In this document: piece by piece, positions 11,101 through 21,493 of the stretch
Position numbering within the stretch: the stretch's first letter is position 1
Layout of the letters: each line of letters begins with the position of its first letter
Origin: Carya illinoinensis
Lineage: Eukaryota; Streptophyta; Magnoliopsida; Fagales; Juglandaceae
Reading direction: 5' to 3'
Length of the DNA stretch: 64,000 nucleotides
NCBI RefSeq assembly: GCF_018687715.1
Contig: NC_056758.1
Coordinates: forward strand, 33,327,467-33,391,466
Position numbers and translations under genes: made by a program
The notes under the pieces: generated by a model
The model's database searches: none
The model's input: only the letters and a program-made list of their open reading frames with translations
What the model was told of the DNA's origin: nothing

Positions 11101-13020
11101 CATTAATCCAAAGAATGTTAAATTTATCTGTGATCATCCCTTAAAAATTATTTATCATACTAAGCCTTTAGTTTCTTAAAATTAAGGGAAGCAGCAGGTA
11201 AACTTTGTCTGGTGTCACTTAACACACAATTATTGGTCACTTTGTTTCTTAAAAGCCAGCTTGACTTGGTGAAATTGGTAGCCTCATTATGATTTTGCAA
11301 GAGTCTCATTCTTTTTTAATGTGGATTCACTGCTTAAATATGTAGTTGGGTGTGTAACCAAGTGGAGGGAAGGCAGAAACATGAAGAATCCATGCTATCT
11401 ACTGCTTGAAGAGGTGAGATGATTTTCTGCCTTGTCAGCTTTGGTTTCGAGTATTTTGAGATTGTGAAAAGTACTTTTAACAATTGGTATACGGATGTTT
11501 ATATTCTATAGGTTGTATTGTGTACATGATAATATGGGATCATGTGTCTGTTATGCTAAAGTTAAACTACATAATTTCTAAACTTTATGCATTGTTGGAG
11601 GCTGCAGTAGTTTGAATTTTGTCATTTTTTTCCCAGTTTGTAAACCAATATCATGTCAATGTGCATTGGATCAGTGATAGTCTATGGAGGTGGGAGGATT
11701 GGGGAAATGGGGCAGTGCATGTAAAGGTATCAAGGAGGCTAGACCTTGTGTATGGAGGTGGGAGCATTGGGCTGTCTTTGTGGTTTAACAAGCAGTTTAT
11801 TATTGTGGTTGTAATCATTTTGAGTCTTGATATTGTCATAAACATGCCCCATAGAAGTTAAAAGAGTCTTACTTTTTTCAGTTATAAATTAAGGTAGATA
11901 TTTTTGAAAACTTTGAAAAACTTGTCCCAAGGCTTCTAAGTCTGGGAATGTATCAATTGTTGCTGTTTTTGGTTGTTTAGTTGGTTACTTTGATAGCTTG
12001 CATAAGCCAATAACATTGGTTAAGGGTTTGGTTGCTTGAATGTTGCTTTTGAAATATCTAACTAATGATCCCAAAAACATAGATATCTACCAAATGTTTG
12101 TTGTAATTTTGATGTTTTTTTTTTAGGTAATTGTGGAAAAAGAAACTTATTTTAGTTGCAACAAGTTACTAAAAAGCTGTCAAATGCCATTTTTTGGTGG
12201 TTTTGTATGCTCTTTGTATGCCTTTTATTGAGTGAAGTAGTATGCCCTGAGTTGAATCTCTCTACAAAGGATGCTTATAAAATTTTGAGTCTAATACAAT
12301 GCTTATCAGTTTAGTGGATTGAGTTGGACTAGATGTTGGTTTGGCTGGCCGTTTTATGTCTTTGTCTATGCTCCAAGGTAGATAATGGCCGGAAAATGTG
12401 CAAACTGCAAATACTAAAGATTTATTTAACAATGCTGCCTTGGTTTTAGCTTCCAAGTTCTCCATATGTGTTGTGTGTGTGTGGTCTTTGAATCTCTGAA
12501 GGCTCAAGCAAGTCTTTAGATCTAAATTTCTTGTTTTTCCACTCGAAATTAGATTTGGACATTTTGTTGTCCTTGTTCCATGTTAAGTTAGAAAAAACCT
12601 TATTTTCTAACCAGTTTTAGACTAATTACTCATGATTGCTGATTAGTGGTTGAAGCTTCTTTCATCACTGCCTTCTTTGACTGACTTAGGTTGGATTTTA
12701 GGTTATTATATCAATCTGTTTGATTGTAGCATAGTGTCTTTGCCTTTCAAGAAACACAAGTTTGCACATTGCTTGCTGTGAGCATGAAGCTTTTTTATTC
12801 AAGTCATTGTTTTCTAAAATTATAATGTAAATGAATTTATAATTTGACTTGGGTAAGGATCCATGAGTACTTTGTTGTTATTTTCTATGTACCCTTTGTA
12901 TTATTAAGTAAAGGGAATTAAATCCTAGCTGATCTACTAACTTTGCTTCTAATACAAGTGAAAAAAATTACTGAAACTGTATGTTTCAGTAGTAATTTTT
13001 TTTTTAATTTTGTAATTAAG
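8170..13020. other. Interior of the CACTA element: leader-like block, no clear gene
   Basis: 8220-8420 is C/T-rich, like a plant 5' leader. An ATG at 8438 opens a 35-codon stretch beginning MQGSSAVGTGLGEDLG that runs into a donor-like ATGGTATGTC at 8541-8550, so 8438-8543 could be a first exon. 8808-9025 encodes a peptide containing KPKIAVVGRDIGALIVCRVL, which faintly recalls the first strand of a nucleotide-binding fold and could be a captured host fragment. (TA)n runs lie near 10025-10050 and 10417-10434. The rest to 13020 is AT-rich, and I see no coding continuity. Confidence 0.35.
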
Positions 13021-13730
13021 TATTTGCAGCGATTTTTTGTCGTTGCAAATAAGCCAAAATTCGTTGCAAATAATTAGTTTCAGCGATTTTAGTCCTTGAA
13101 AAAAATGCAAAATGCAACAAAGGAAGTAAGCGTTGCTTTTGGCCATTTGCAGCGCTTTTTTTTTTTTTTTTGCAGCGATTTTAGTCCTTGCAACTAATGT
13201 TAAATGCAACAAAAAAGCAAGCGCTGCTTCTGATATGGCACATTTGCAGCGTTTTTATGGAAATTTGCAGCGATAAATAGACGCTGCAAAAAGTATCAAA
13301 AGCAGCGCTAGAATGGTATGTTGCTTTTGACGCACACAATTGCAGCGCTTATAAATGAATTGCAGCGATTTTAAGTGTTGCAAAAAATGGCAAAAGCAAC
13401 GAACCAAATGTAGCGCTGCTGTTGTTGGGAGGCTATTGCAGCGAAATTTAATGATATAGCAAGGATAAATTTCGCTGCAATTGATCAAATGCAGCGCCAT
13501 GGCAGTCACATGGGGTGGCCTTTTGCAACGTGAAATTAGTGACTTTGCAGCGGTTTAAAAACGCTGCAAATGAAGTCTTTTGCAGCGTTTTTTCAATAAC
13601 GTTGCTATTGATCAAAAATATCACTTTTATACCGTCGAACATGCAAGGAGGGTAATAACGCTGCAATTGATCAATTACAGCGTTTTTTGAATGTATTTAC
13701 AACGATTTTAAGCGCTGCAAAAGGGCTAAT
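13021..13730. repeat. Right subterminal repeats of the CACTA element
   Basis: At least fifteen copies of TTGCAGCG or CGCTGCAA in both orientations over 710 bp, often paired as small hairpins (for example a TTGCAGCGATTTT / AAATCGCTGCAA type). The array is far longer than the left one (190 bp), an asymmetry also seen in En/Spm. Confidence 0.85.
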
Positions 13731-13744
13731 TTCTTGTAGTGTGG

Positions 13745-14260
13745 TTCAACAGTTCTTAATCAACATAATTTTTTAAATTCTTTCATATGCTGTTATAATG
13801 ATTTACTGTTAAATACCGAGTCCCAAAAGAAAGGGGGGAAAAAATAGAGTGACAACATAGAAAAGCCAGCAGAAACAAAAGAAAATAAAATCTAAACCTA
13901 AGATTGTGACATTTGAGTAATATTTATGAGTAATTATAAAGTATTTTGAGAGTATAAACATGCGGTATTTCTATCATATTAAAGATATATATTGTTAAAA
14001 ATTTGTGCTTACGTAAATAATTTTAATAATATAATGTTTTATGATAAAACGAGAATATCATATCATTCATGATCAGAGGATATCTAATAATTTTTCCATA
14101 TAACAACTTCTTGTCCCACCACCAAAGGTGATGGATCTATAGTTATTTAGTTACTCTCATATGATTTGGCATGTACTAAATCTTAAATTTGAGTTTGAAT
14201 ATGAGTACGCATGAGATTGTTAATATCAGTCGCCTAAGAATTTATTGAAGAAAAAGGAAA
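13745..14260. other. AT-rich spacer
   Basis: No gene or clear repeat seen. Its first tens of bases may continue the copia-like LTR split by the CACTA insertion. Confidence 0.4.
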
Positions 14261-14263
14261 AAA

Positions 14264-14453
14264 AGCTATACAACCTTCTACTATTCACACAATTTTTACA
14301 TACCACTTTTTTTATTTTTTTTTTCTTTTATTAAATATTTAATATATAGATAATGAATAGAAGAATTTAATTAGTTTAAGAAAAATAAACTAAAAAAATT
14401 AAAAATTAATAAAAATATGGTGTGTAAAGGTTGGAAGGTTGAATAGATTGCTC
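14264..14453. mobile_element. MITE family A, copy 1
   Basis: Ends are CTATACAACCTTC on the left and GGAAGGTTGAATAG on the right, an imperfect inverted repeat. The core, near 14330-14395, has the family signature AATATTTAATATATAGATAA followed by TGAATAGAAGAATTTAATTAG. Three further copies lie at 20815, 41478 and 52850. Exact ends and target duplication were not settled. Confidence 0.6.
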
Positions 14454-14694
14454 TATGTTGAAAGTGTTGGACTTTTGGATGGTGATGGCTCTCATCACAT
14501 ATCACTCTATTGATAAATTGACACATATATAGGAGGTGGTTGTGTTCCCTTTCTCTCCAAGATTTTTCTTAAAGAGAGAAAAAATGGTAGGAATGGCGAG
14601 GGGCAATTATGGATGGTCTCTCCAGTTGGATGTGCCAGAGTAGCACTTTACTTGCTAGAAATTGAATAGGAGATGCTAGGGCTAGTTTTGGATT

Positions 14695-14830
14695 TAGAGA
14701 TAGATATAATTTTAAATAAAAAATAAAAATTAAATAAAATATTATTATAATATTATTTTTTAATGTTATTTTTATTTTAAAATTTAAAAAAATTAAATTA
14801 TTTATGATATGTTTTTCGAATCCAAACAGA
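14695..14830. repeat. Short AT-rich inverted-repeat element (GTTTGGATT ends)
   Basis: Starts near TTTTGGATTTAGAGA and ends TTCGAATCCAAAC, an imperfect inverted repeat around an AAATAAAATATTATT core. A related core (AAATAAAATATTATTAAAAT) recurs near 48085-48110. Probably a MITE remnant. Confidence 0.4.
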
Positions 14831-15297
14831 ATAGTTGGTGGAAAGTCACTAGCGTTCTCTTAAGTCAAGTTTGAATTATAGTCTATATCCTAATTTCACT
14901 AGGTAATTCAAAATTATAGTCTTGATCCTAATTCTATTGGGTAATTCAATAAGTTATGATATGTAGAAGTTGTGTAAATAATAAAAAGTGATGTAACTTT
15001 TTTCTTCAACAAATAGAAGCAAAGCAACTTCTACAAGAAAAATGAGACACCATAATATATATACGGAGGATGCAAATGAAATATTCTTTTCGAAGCCTAT
15101 TTCCCACTGCAGGCACATCCAATCACTGCATATCACCTTATTATCTTTTGAAAAGAGTTTTGCTGTATATTTAAAATTTAAATTGATATTATTTTTATTA
15201 AAATCTGACTTTCTGATTAATTACGTTAGATATGTACACGTATTAATGTGCAAAATTATTTATAACTAGATTTTTCCTTTTAAAAAATGTGTAATTA

Positions 15298-15475
15298 TAC
15301 GAACAGTTGTGGAGTGTGTAAATGTTATACAATCATTTTGAAAAAAGAGTCAGATTTATTATTAAAAAATTAATTAATTTTTTCATATAGATCTCATATT
15401 TATTCATTTTTTGTTCAAAAAGATTATACGATATTCGCGTATTTTATGATTATAAATATATATTATTTCTCTTCA
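15298..15475. repeat. MITE-like family C, copy 1
   Basis: Internal pair ACAATCATTTTGAAAAAAGAG and a diverged inverse, with a central ATTTTTTCATATAGATCTCAT stretch also found at 35706-35875. Related to 26598-26750. Quite decayed. Confidence 0.45.
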
Positions 15476-15910
15476 AAAAGTCTCATACTCAATAGGTCAC
15501 CACTAATGATATATTCTAACTCCCAAAATTTAGTGGACAATTCTTATCCGGGAATTAAACTTCTTCCAATAATGCTAAGTATAAATCTTAAATAGACAAG
15601 TTTTAGATTCTTTATTAAAATATAAAAAAAATAAGTCTCATTAAAAAAAAAAAAATTAGCATTTTGAAATTTAGCATTTTTTCAAACAATTGTCTATTTT
15701 TTTTACAAAGGTATACGTAGAATATATCTGTATGAAAGTTGTATAAATCATTTTTCTACTTTTCGAGGACAAATAGAATGTTAATTCTCATGAAATATTT
15801 AGTAGACTATATTAAATCACAATGTCTACATAAAATGAATATTAACATTTTTCTATTTAATATAAATCTTATCAACTTAATACTAAAAATATTGACCACA
15901 TGTTATCTTA

Positions 15911-17932
15911 GAGTATCCCCATCTGGGTCTGCATATAGAAGTTTTTCCTATAATTTAGATATTTTTTTAGGATTTTGCAATAAAAACACTCCACATCCTG
16001 TTTTCCATTTTGCGATCTATCTTTCTGGTCTGTACAGGAAATCTCCATCTTTGTTGATTTACTGTACATCCGCATCATGTATTTGGCTCCTATTTCTCCC
16101 CTTCCATCCTGCGTGTTCTTCCCTCTCGCTAAGGTAAACGGTTTGCTCCTCACACTTCAAGCACCATCGATGCACTAGTGAATCGCCAAACTTGTATGTA
16201 CGGTTAGTTTTCTTCGTCTTGCTTACTCTTGACATGTGTTTCCACTTCTGTACGCATGTTCATGTCTATCGTTCGTATTCTCCTTCGTGATTTTCTTCGT
16301 CTTGGTATCGAGGCAGTAGTTTGAATTGAAGGTTGGATTTATTTTATATCTGGAGTTCCAAAGGAATTCTGTCTTGGGCTCAATGTGTTCAACTTTGGAT
16401 TGAAGATCTGGGGTTTTCTTATGAAACCTGGGTTCCCAAAAAATAAGGGTTAATATGAAAATCGACGCTATGTGGGAATTCTGTGTTGGGATTTAGGAAA
16501 TTTCACGATTCATACTCGATTAAATACCTAAGTTCTGAAAATATCGAAAAAATTTTAATGGGCAAAAGATAGCTTGAATCTTCGCTTTGAAGAAATTTCT
16601 GAAAATATCGAAGAAATATTGAAGAAATTTTAATGGGGCAAAAAATACCCTATAAAATGATCAAAACCATTATTCCGATTCTGTGAATTCCATTCTCTCT
16701 CTCGGTGGCTGAAGTTTCGAGCTCGGAGCTAACTAGGTTATGAAAGACTCTCTGCTTAGTTTTTTGTCAATTTTTTCTTAATCCTGTTTCATTGATTTAT
16801 TTTCCTGGTTTTTCCTGGGTTATGAATTGCTTCGCTTCTTTCTTTGCTTATATGCATTGTGATACGGACATGCGAGAGCACCATTCTGTGATATTTTCAT
16901 GGAAACTTAAGGAGTAATTATTTGTTCTTGCTACCATATTGTCAATCTCCTTGCTAGGCTGTTGGTTGTTGCGGCTTTAATTGTTCTGATACATACTTGG
17001 CTGACAATTACTGCCTTGCTTCTTTAGCATGAAGTCAATTATTTTAAATCCTCTTCTATTATAGTTGATGTCATTGATGACCATATAATTGTTGAATATA
17101 ACGGTGATGTTTGAAGTTTTTCTCTACAGTTACCTTGTTTGAATATCTATCTATATATAATATCTATCTATATATAATATCTTTTTCTTTATGGTATTTT
17201 CTGACCTATTTCTTAATATACAATTCGTTGCATATGACAGGCAAGATTTGTAGCTTGTTCTGTTAGAGCTATGGTATTTTTTATTTATTTTTTGTTAGAG
17301 GTAGGATTGTTTGGTCCTGCTGTTCCCTGGGGAGGCAGTTTTTTTCTCAGTATATAGTCATGCTTCTTTCAGATAATTAGAATCAAATTGAAAACGGTTG
17401 TCTTTATATATCAATGGTAAATAGGGAATAATCATTTATCGTTTCAGAGCCCTTTTTCTCTCATGCCAAAAGATTGGGAAGAACACAAGGTATTGTTTTT
17501 TATTAACTAGTGTTTGAAAAACACTGGTCTTCATGTTTTTTATTTTGTCATCCTGGCTGGAGGTGTGTGTTTTATTGCATTTTTTGGAATCAGGAATCCA
17601 ATTTTATGGTAGATACCTACTTTGAAGCTTCTAAGTTTATGAAGATGAGTTTCACCTTTTGTTACAGTTTTAATATTTGGAGAACTGAGATGACAGCCAT
17701 ATCAGTGACAATTAAAATCTGAACCGGATGCATCAAGTTTATTATGATTAATAGATGCGATCATAATTTCAGGATCTTTTTAATAACTAGTTTGATTTGA
17801 ACCTATTGCATAATTATTTTCCAAATATATTTTGGTTCTTCATTTTTTGCTTTTTTCCTCAAATATTAACAAATAGTTCTTTCTTTTATTAATATATGTT
17901 ACATTAATAATGTATATCGGATGTGGATGCTC
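15911..17932. mobile_element. Candidate PIF/Harbinger-like element
   Basis: Left end GAGTATCCCCATCTG follows TTA (15908-15910). Right end CGGATGTGGATGCTC is followed by TTA (17933-17935). The two 15-bp ends match at 12 positions as inverted repeats, and TTA is the target site typical of the PIF/Harbinger group. The 2-kb interior has no recognisable transposase. A weaker right end (ATATGAATGTTC then TTA) lies at 20507. If that were the true end, the element would include the ORF1-like pseudogene at 18687-19898. Confidence 0.45.
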
Positions 17933-18686
17933 TTATATAAATTAATGTGATTTGCATACTGTTTAGTTGGTGTTTTGTAGCTTGGTCTAATCACATATTC
18001 ATTGGTCTAACCTTTTGTCACTTTGCTGTTCCTTAACTATAATATTACCATTTGTTGGTCATTGAGTAATTTCTTCGTTGTTGTTTGATAATTTGCAGTG
18101 TTTCGTATCATTCGGGGAGGGGGAAATATAATTAGGCTGTGATGATGGGGTTAATTCAGAAGTGTAATTGGGGCCCCATCGATATGGCGGGGTAACCGTT
18201 ACTCGAATAGGCCAAGTTGCAGTTTGTGGTACTCTCCATAAACTGCAATCGGGGTTCGGGTGAGGTTTTGCAGCCATTCGATGTTGGACTCCTTGATTAC
18301 GTATGTTGTCAATATTTACACCATTTTGAACCACATTTATTGTCTTATTCAATATGGGGAACCGGATGGGAATGCTCTTATTTTGTGTTTTGTGATTTGC
18401 ATGCTGTTTGTTGTTGTTTGTATTCTGTTGCGATAGATGTATAATGTGTAAATTAAACCCCCTCAACTGTGATGATGACAACCGCATGTGAGGATTAGGG
18501 ATATTTATGGCCATCTCTTCAATGGTTAGGTAACCCAAACGGCCAACAAGTCCTGGCAACCGGTCGTTGCAGCCATGAGTGGGTGGCCAAATTTCCATAA
18601 TGTCACCATTCAATTCCTGAGCCCCGACTGAAACCCAAACTTCAAAGTGATGAGAATTTGATCCATTTTTTCATTATTTTTTAGAG

Positions 18687-19898
18687 ATGGATTCTCAAGA
18701 CTCTGGACATATGTACTTCACCAACCTTCTTAGCCAAGATCCTCAACTCGATCCCACTTACGGTGGGCAAAGTGGGAACTCTCCTATGACCATCGATGTC
18801 TTTCCACCCTTACCCCCTAACGAGCCTAACGGCGTTAGAAAATCAGTGAGGGTGCAAACTTCACCCCCGAAGAAGACAAGTTACTTGTCTCCGCATGGTT
18901 AAATTGTAGCCTTGATGCCGTTCAGGGAACAGATTAGAAACACTCCCAACTTTGGGAAAAAACCTTTGAGTACTTTTAGTAATATAAAGAAATTACAAAT
19001 GAGCAGACAATAAAGTCTTTAATACATCGGTAGTCGGTTATTCAAAAGGCCACAAATAAATTTTGTGCGAAACTAGCTCAAGTTGAAGGGTTAAATCAAA
19101 GTGGCATGACCGAGCAAGATAAGGTAAAAATACCATACGCTTACTTATTTTACAAGTAATTTATTTTTTCATTTTCAGTGGTTTAACATGGATTTTATTT
19201 GTTTAAATACAAGTTTGAGAAGGCGAAGATTATGTACCAATCGGTAGAAAAATGTAGTTTCCAATTTGAGCATTGTTGGCACCTATTGAAGGACCAACCT
19301 AAGTGGATTTGGCGCGCCACAAATGATGTTCCGCCGTGAAGGAAGACGATGTCCCCGTCCCTGACCCCGATCTCAACTCGATGTTCCGCCTCTACAGAGG
19401 ATTCGGTTTTTGATCTCGAGACAGAGAATGTGATAGAAAATGAAGTTATCGAATTGGACCGACCAATGAGCAGGAAGCTAAAAAAGGGAAACGAAAGGCC
19501 CAAAGCAAGCAAGTAGAGGAAAATTTTGAATTTAGAAAGACGAAATATACTCTTTTAGAGGAGTCACGTGCTTAGGAGAAAGAGTTTTATCGCCTTAAGG
19601 CCGAAAAGATGGAGTATGACAAGGAAAAAAAGAAAAAAAATTACGTCTTAAAGATGAAAGACTGAGGTTGGAGGCAGAGAAGATGAGAATTAAAGTTGAA
19701 AAAATGCAAAGTAAAATCCGTCAAGAGGACGAAAGACTGAGGTTGGAGGCTGAGAAAGTGGAACTTGCGAAAAAGGAATCAGATCAGCGCATTATGATGA
19801 TGAATATGAGTGTCATGCCAGAAATGCAGCGGTTATATTTCCAGCAACTCCAGAGGGAAATCATGATGAGACGTAGTAATGCCCGAGATTTGGGTTGA
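18687..19898 (+). pseudogene. Decayed Myb/SANT plus NAM-associated C-terminal domain protein (Harbinger ORF1-like)
   Basis: The N-terminus begins MDSQDSGHMYFTNLLSQDPQ, a start that often appears in plant databases as 'glutathione S-transferase T3-like'; the protein is not a GST. A frameshift near 18850 leads to a SANT/Myb-like trihelix stretch with FTPEEDKLLVSAWLN. In that frame there are stops at 18935, 18977, 18980 and 19031. A GT...AG intron probably starts near 19123. After more shifts, the C-terminal NAM-associated coiled coil runs to 19898, rich in Lys and Glu and ending MPEMQRLYFQQLQREIMMRR. Such proteins are the DNA-binding partners of PIF/Harbinger transposases. All four stops can arise from CAG, CAA or TGG codons by one transition. 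No transposase lies nearby. Confidence 0.75.
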
Positions 19899-20814
19899 TT
19901 GTAATGTAATTTTTTTATTGTATTTTTGATGATAGTTTCCTGTTATACTTTTGTGCAAGTAAATTGGATGCCATAATTTCAGAAACAATTATAAATTATG
20001 CTAAATTTAATCCACTATTACATGAAAGAAATACGAGGCCACTGTTATCGTTAAAAAAATGAGTGGAAATTTTATATTCAATACGTGACTAGGTTCAAGA
20101 CCATTAAAATAACGGATAAAGAATACTAAATAATAAAATATGGCAATCATGTTAGAAAATGCACTAATTAAATAAAAAAAATTACTATTTTTATAATATG
20201 AATTTCGATTAAAAAAAATATTGTATTTGATAGTCAAAACAGTAAAAAAATTTAATAGAAATTGATATTTGAAAAAAAAAAAAGATAATAAAACAAAAGA
20301 GTTAATAGGTAAGATTGTAAATGGAAGAGAGAGAAAAAAGTAATAAAAAAATAATAGAAAAATATTATTTAATAGAATAGAGATAGGAATGGGGAATGAG
20401 ATGTGAGAAATTTTTAAAAGATGAATAATATTTAGAAAAAAATTTAAAATAAGATAATTTTAAGTTAAATTATAAAGATGAAAATAAAAAATAAAATATG
20501 AATGTTCTTACAAAACAATAAAAAAAAAAGGGCGTCATATCTGTACTTTGAAAATGATTGCTACCATTTTCTGTTCTTTCGTTTGACTTCGTACTTAGAA
20601 AAATCGTTGCAGATAAAAGGCCACCAAAGTGCCACCGAACAGCTAAAATGGGATTCTTTTTTTCATATATATATATATATCGAAAATAAAATAAAAATAT
20701 ACCCTCAAAACCCAAATTCTGAAATTCATATCGAGGAAACAAGGGTTCGGTGCGTGCCGTTTGATCTGTTTTTGGCACCAAAACTACGGTTCAATACATT
20801 ATTAAATGGGTTTT

Positions 20815-21020
20815 GCTATACAACTTTCCAACACTTCAACACCCTATTTTTTTTTTTAATTTTTATTATTTTATTTTTTTATCAAATATTTAATATATAA
20901 ATAATGAATAAAATAATTAAATTAATTGAAAAAGAATAAATTCAAAAAAAATATTAAAATAATATTAAAAAATTGAAAAAAGATGGAATGTTGGGGTATT
21001 GGGAGGTTGTGTAGATTTTT
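20815..21020. mobile_element. MITE family A, copy 2
   Basis: Ends TTTTGCTATACAACTTTCCA and GGGAGGTTGTGTAGA form an imperfect inverted repeat. The core AAATATTTAATATATAAATA plus ATGAATAAAATAATTAAATTA matches copy 1. It sits about 470 bp upstream of the PHT1 start codon. Confidence 0.6.
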
Positions 21021-21493
21021 TCTTATTAAATAGATAACGATAGAGTTATTATTTTCTTACGATTTATTTATTATTTTATAGTGTATTGAAAAATTTTATT
21101 ATTATTTTAATTATTTTTTTAACATTAATCGTTAAAAAAAATATATAAATTCTCTTCTAGTCAATTTTTTTAACTATTAAATAAAAATTTAAAATTTAAA
21201 AATTAAAAGGATTAGTAACTGGTGGTGGTAGGAGCAAGCTATACTGTCAACATGGTCTTTCGATCCGCATCTTCGTGGAATCATCGACACAAAGAGTCAA
21301 TACTCCGGTCTTCGTCAGCCATCACATGATCGGAAACTACTAGATTCCATCTTCTGCTAATTTGTTTCTGCAAACTCTACAATACATATAGATGTATACA
21401 TATAGATTCAACCCCAAACCCACGATGGCATTTTTTCTTCTTATGTAGACAGTCTAGTTAAGCCCGTTGAGCTTTTTTCTAAGATCTCCAACA

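Larger units (their letters stand above)
7956..13741. mobile_element. CACTA (En/Spm-like) DNA transposon, non-autonomous
   Basis: The left end is CACTACAAGAAA and the right end is TTTCTTGTAGTG, a perfect 12-bp terminal inverted repeat. The flanking triplet TGG occurs at 7953-7955 and at 13742-13744, the 3-bp target duplication expected for CACTA elements. The 5786-bp element has dense subterminal GCAGCG repeats at both ends. No reading frame resembling a TNP2-type transposase or a long TNPA-like protein was seen, so it probably depends on an autonomous partner. Confidence 0.93.

Noticed and set aside
15739..16137. 132-codon hydrophobic frame
   Set aside because: Crosses the left end of the candidate Harbinger element and its composition is that of translated AT-rich DNA.
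18059..18613. 184-codon open frame on the minus strand
   Set aside because: Low-complexity Asn/Thr/Pro composition, no recognised domain, no start context. It lies antisense to DNA upstream of the ORF1-like pseudogene; likely chance.
18687..18902. Glutathione S-transferase
   Set aside because: The database name for this N-terminus is misleading: no thioredoxin-fold or GST C-terminal domain is present, and the rest is SANT/Myb plus NAM-associated coiled coil.
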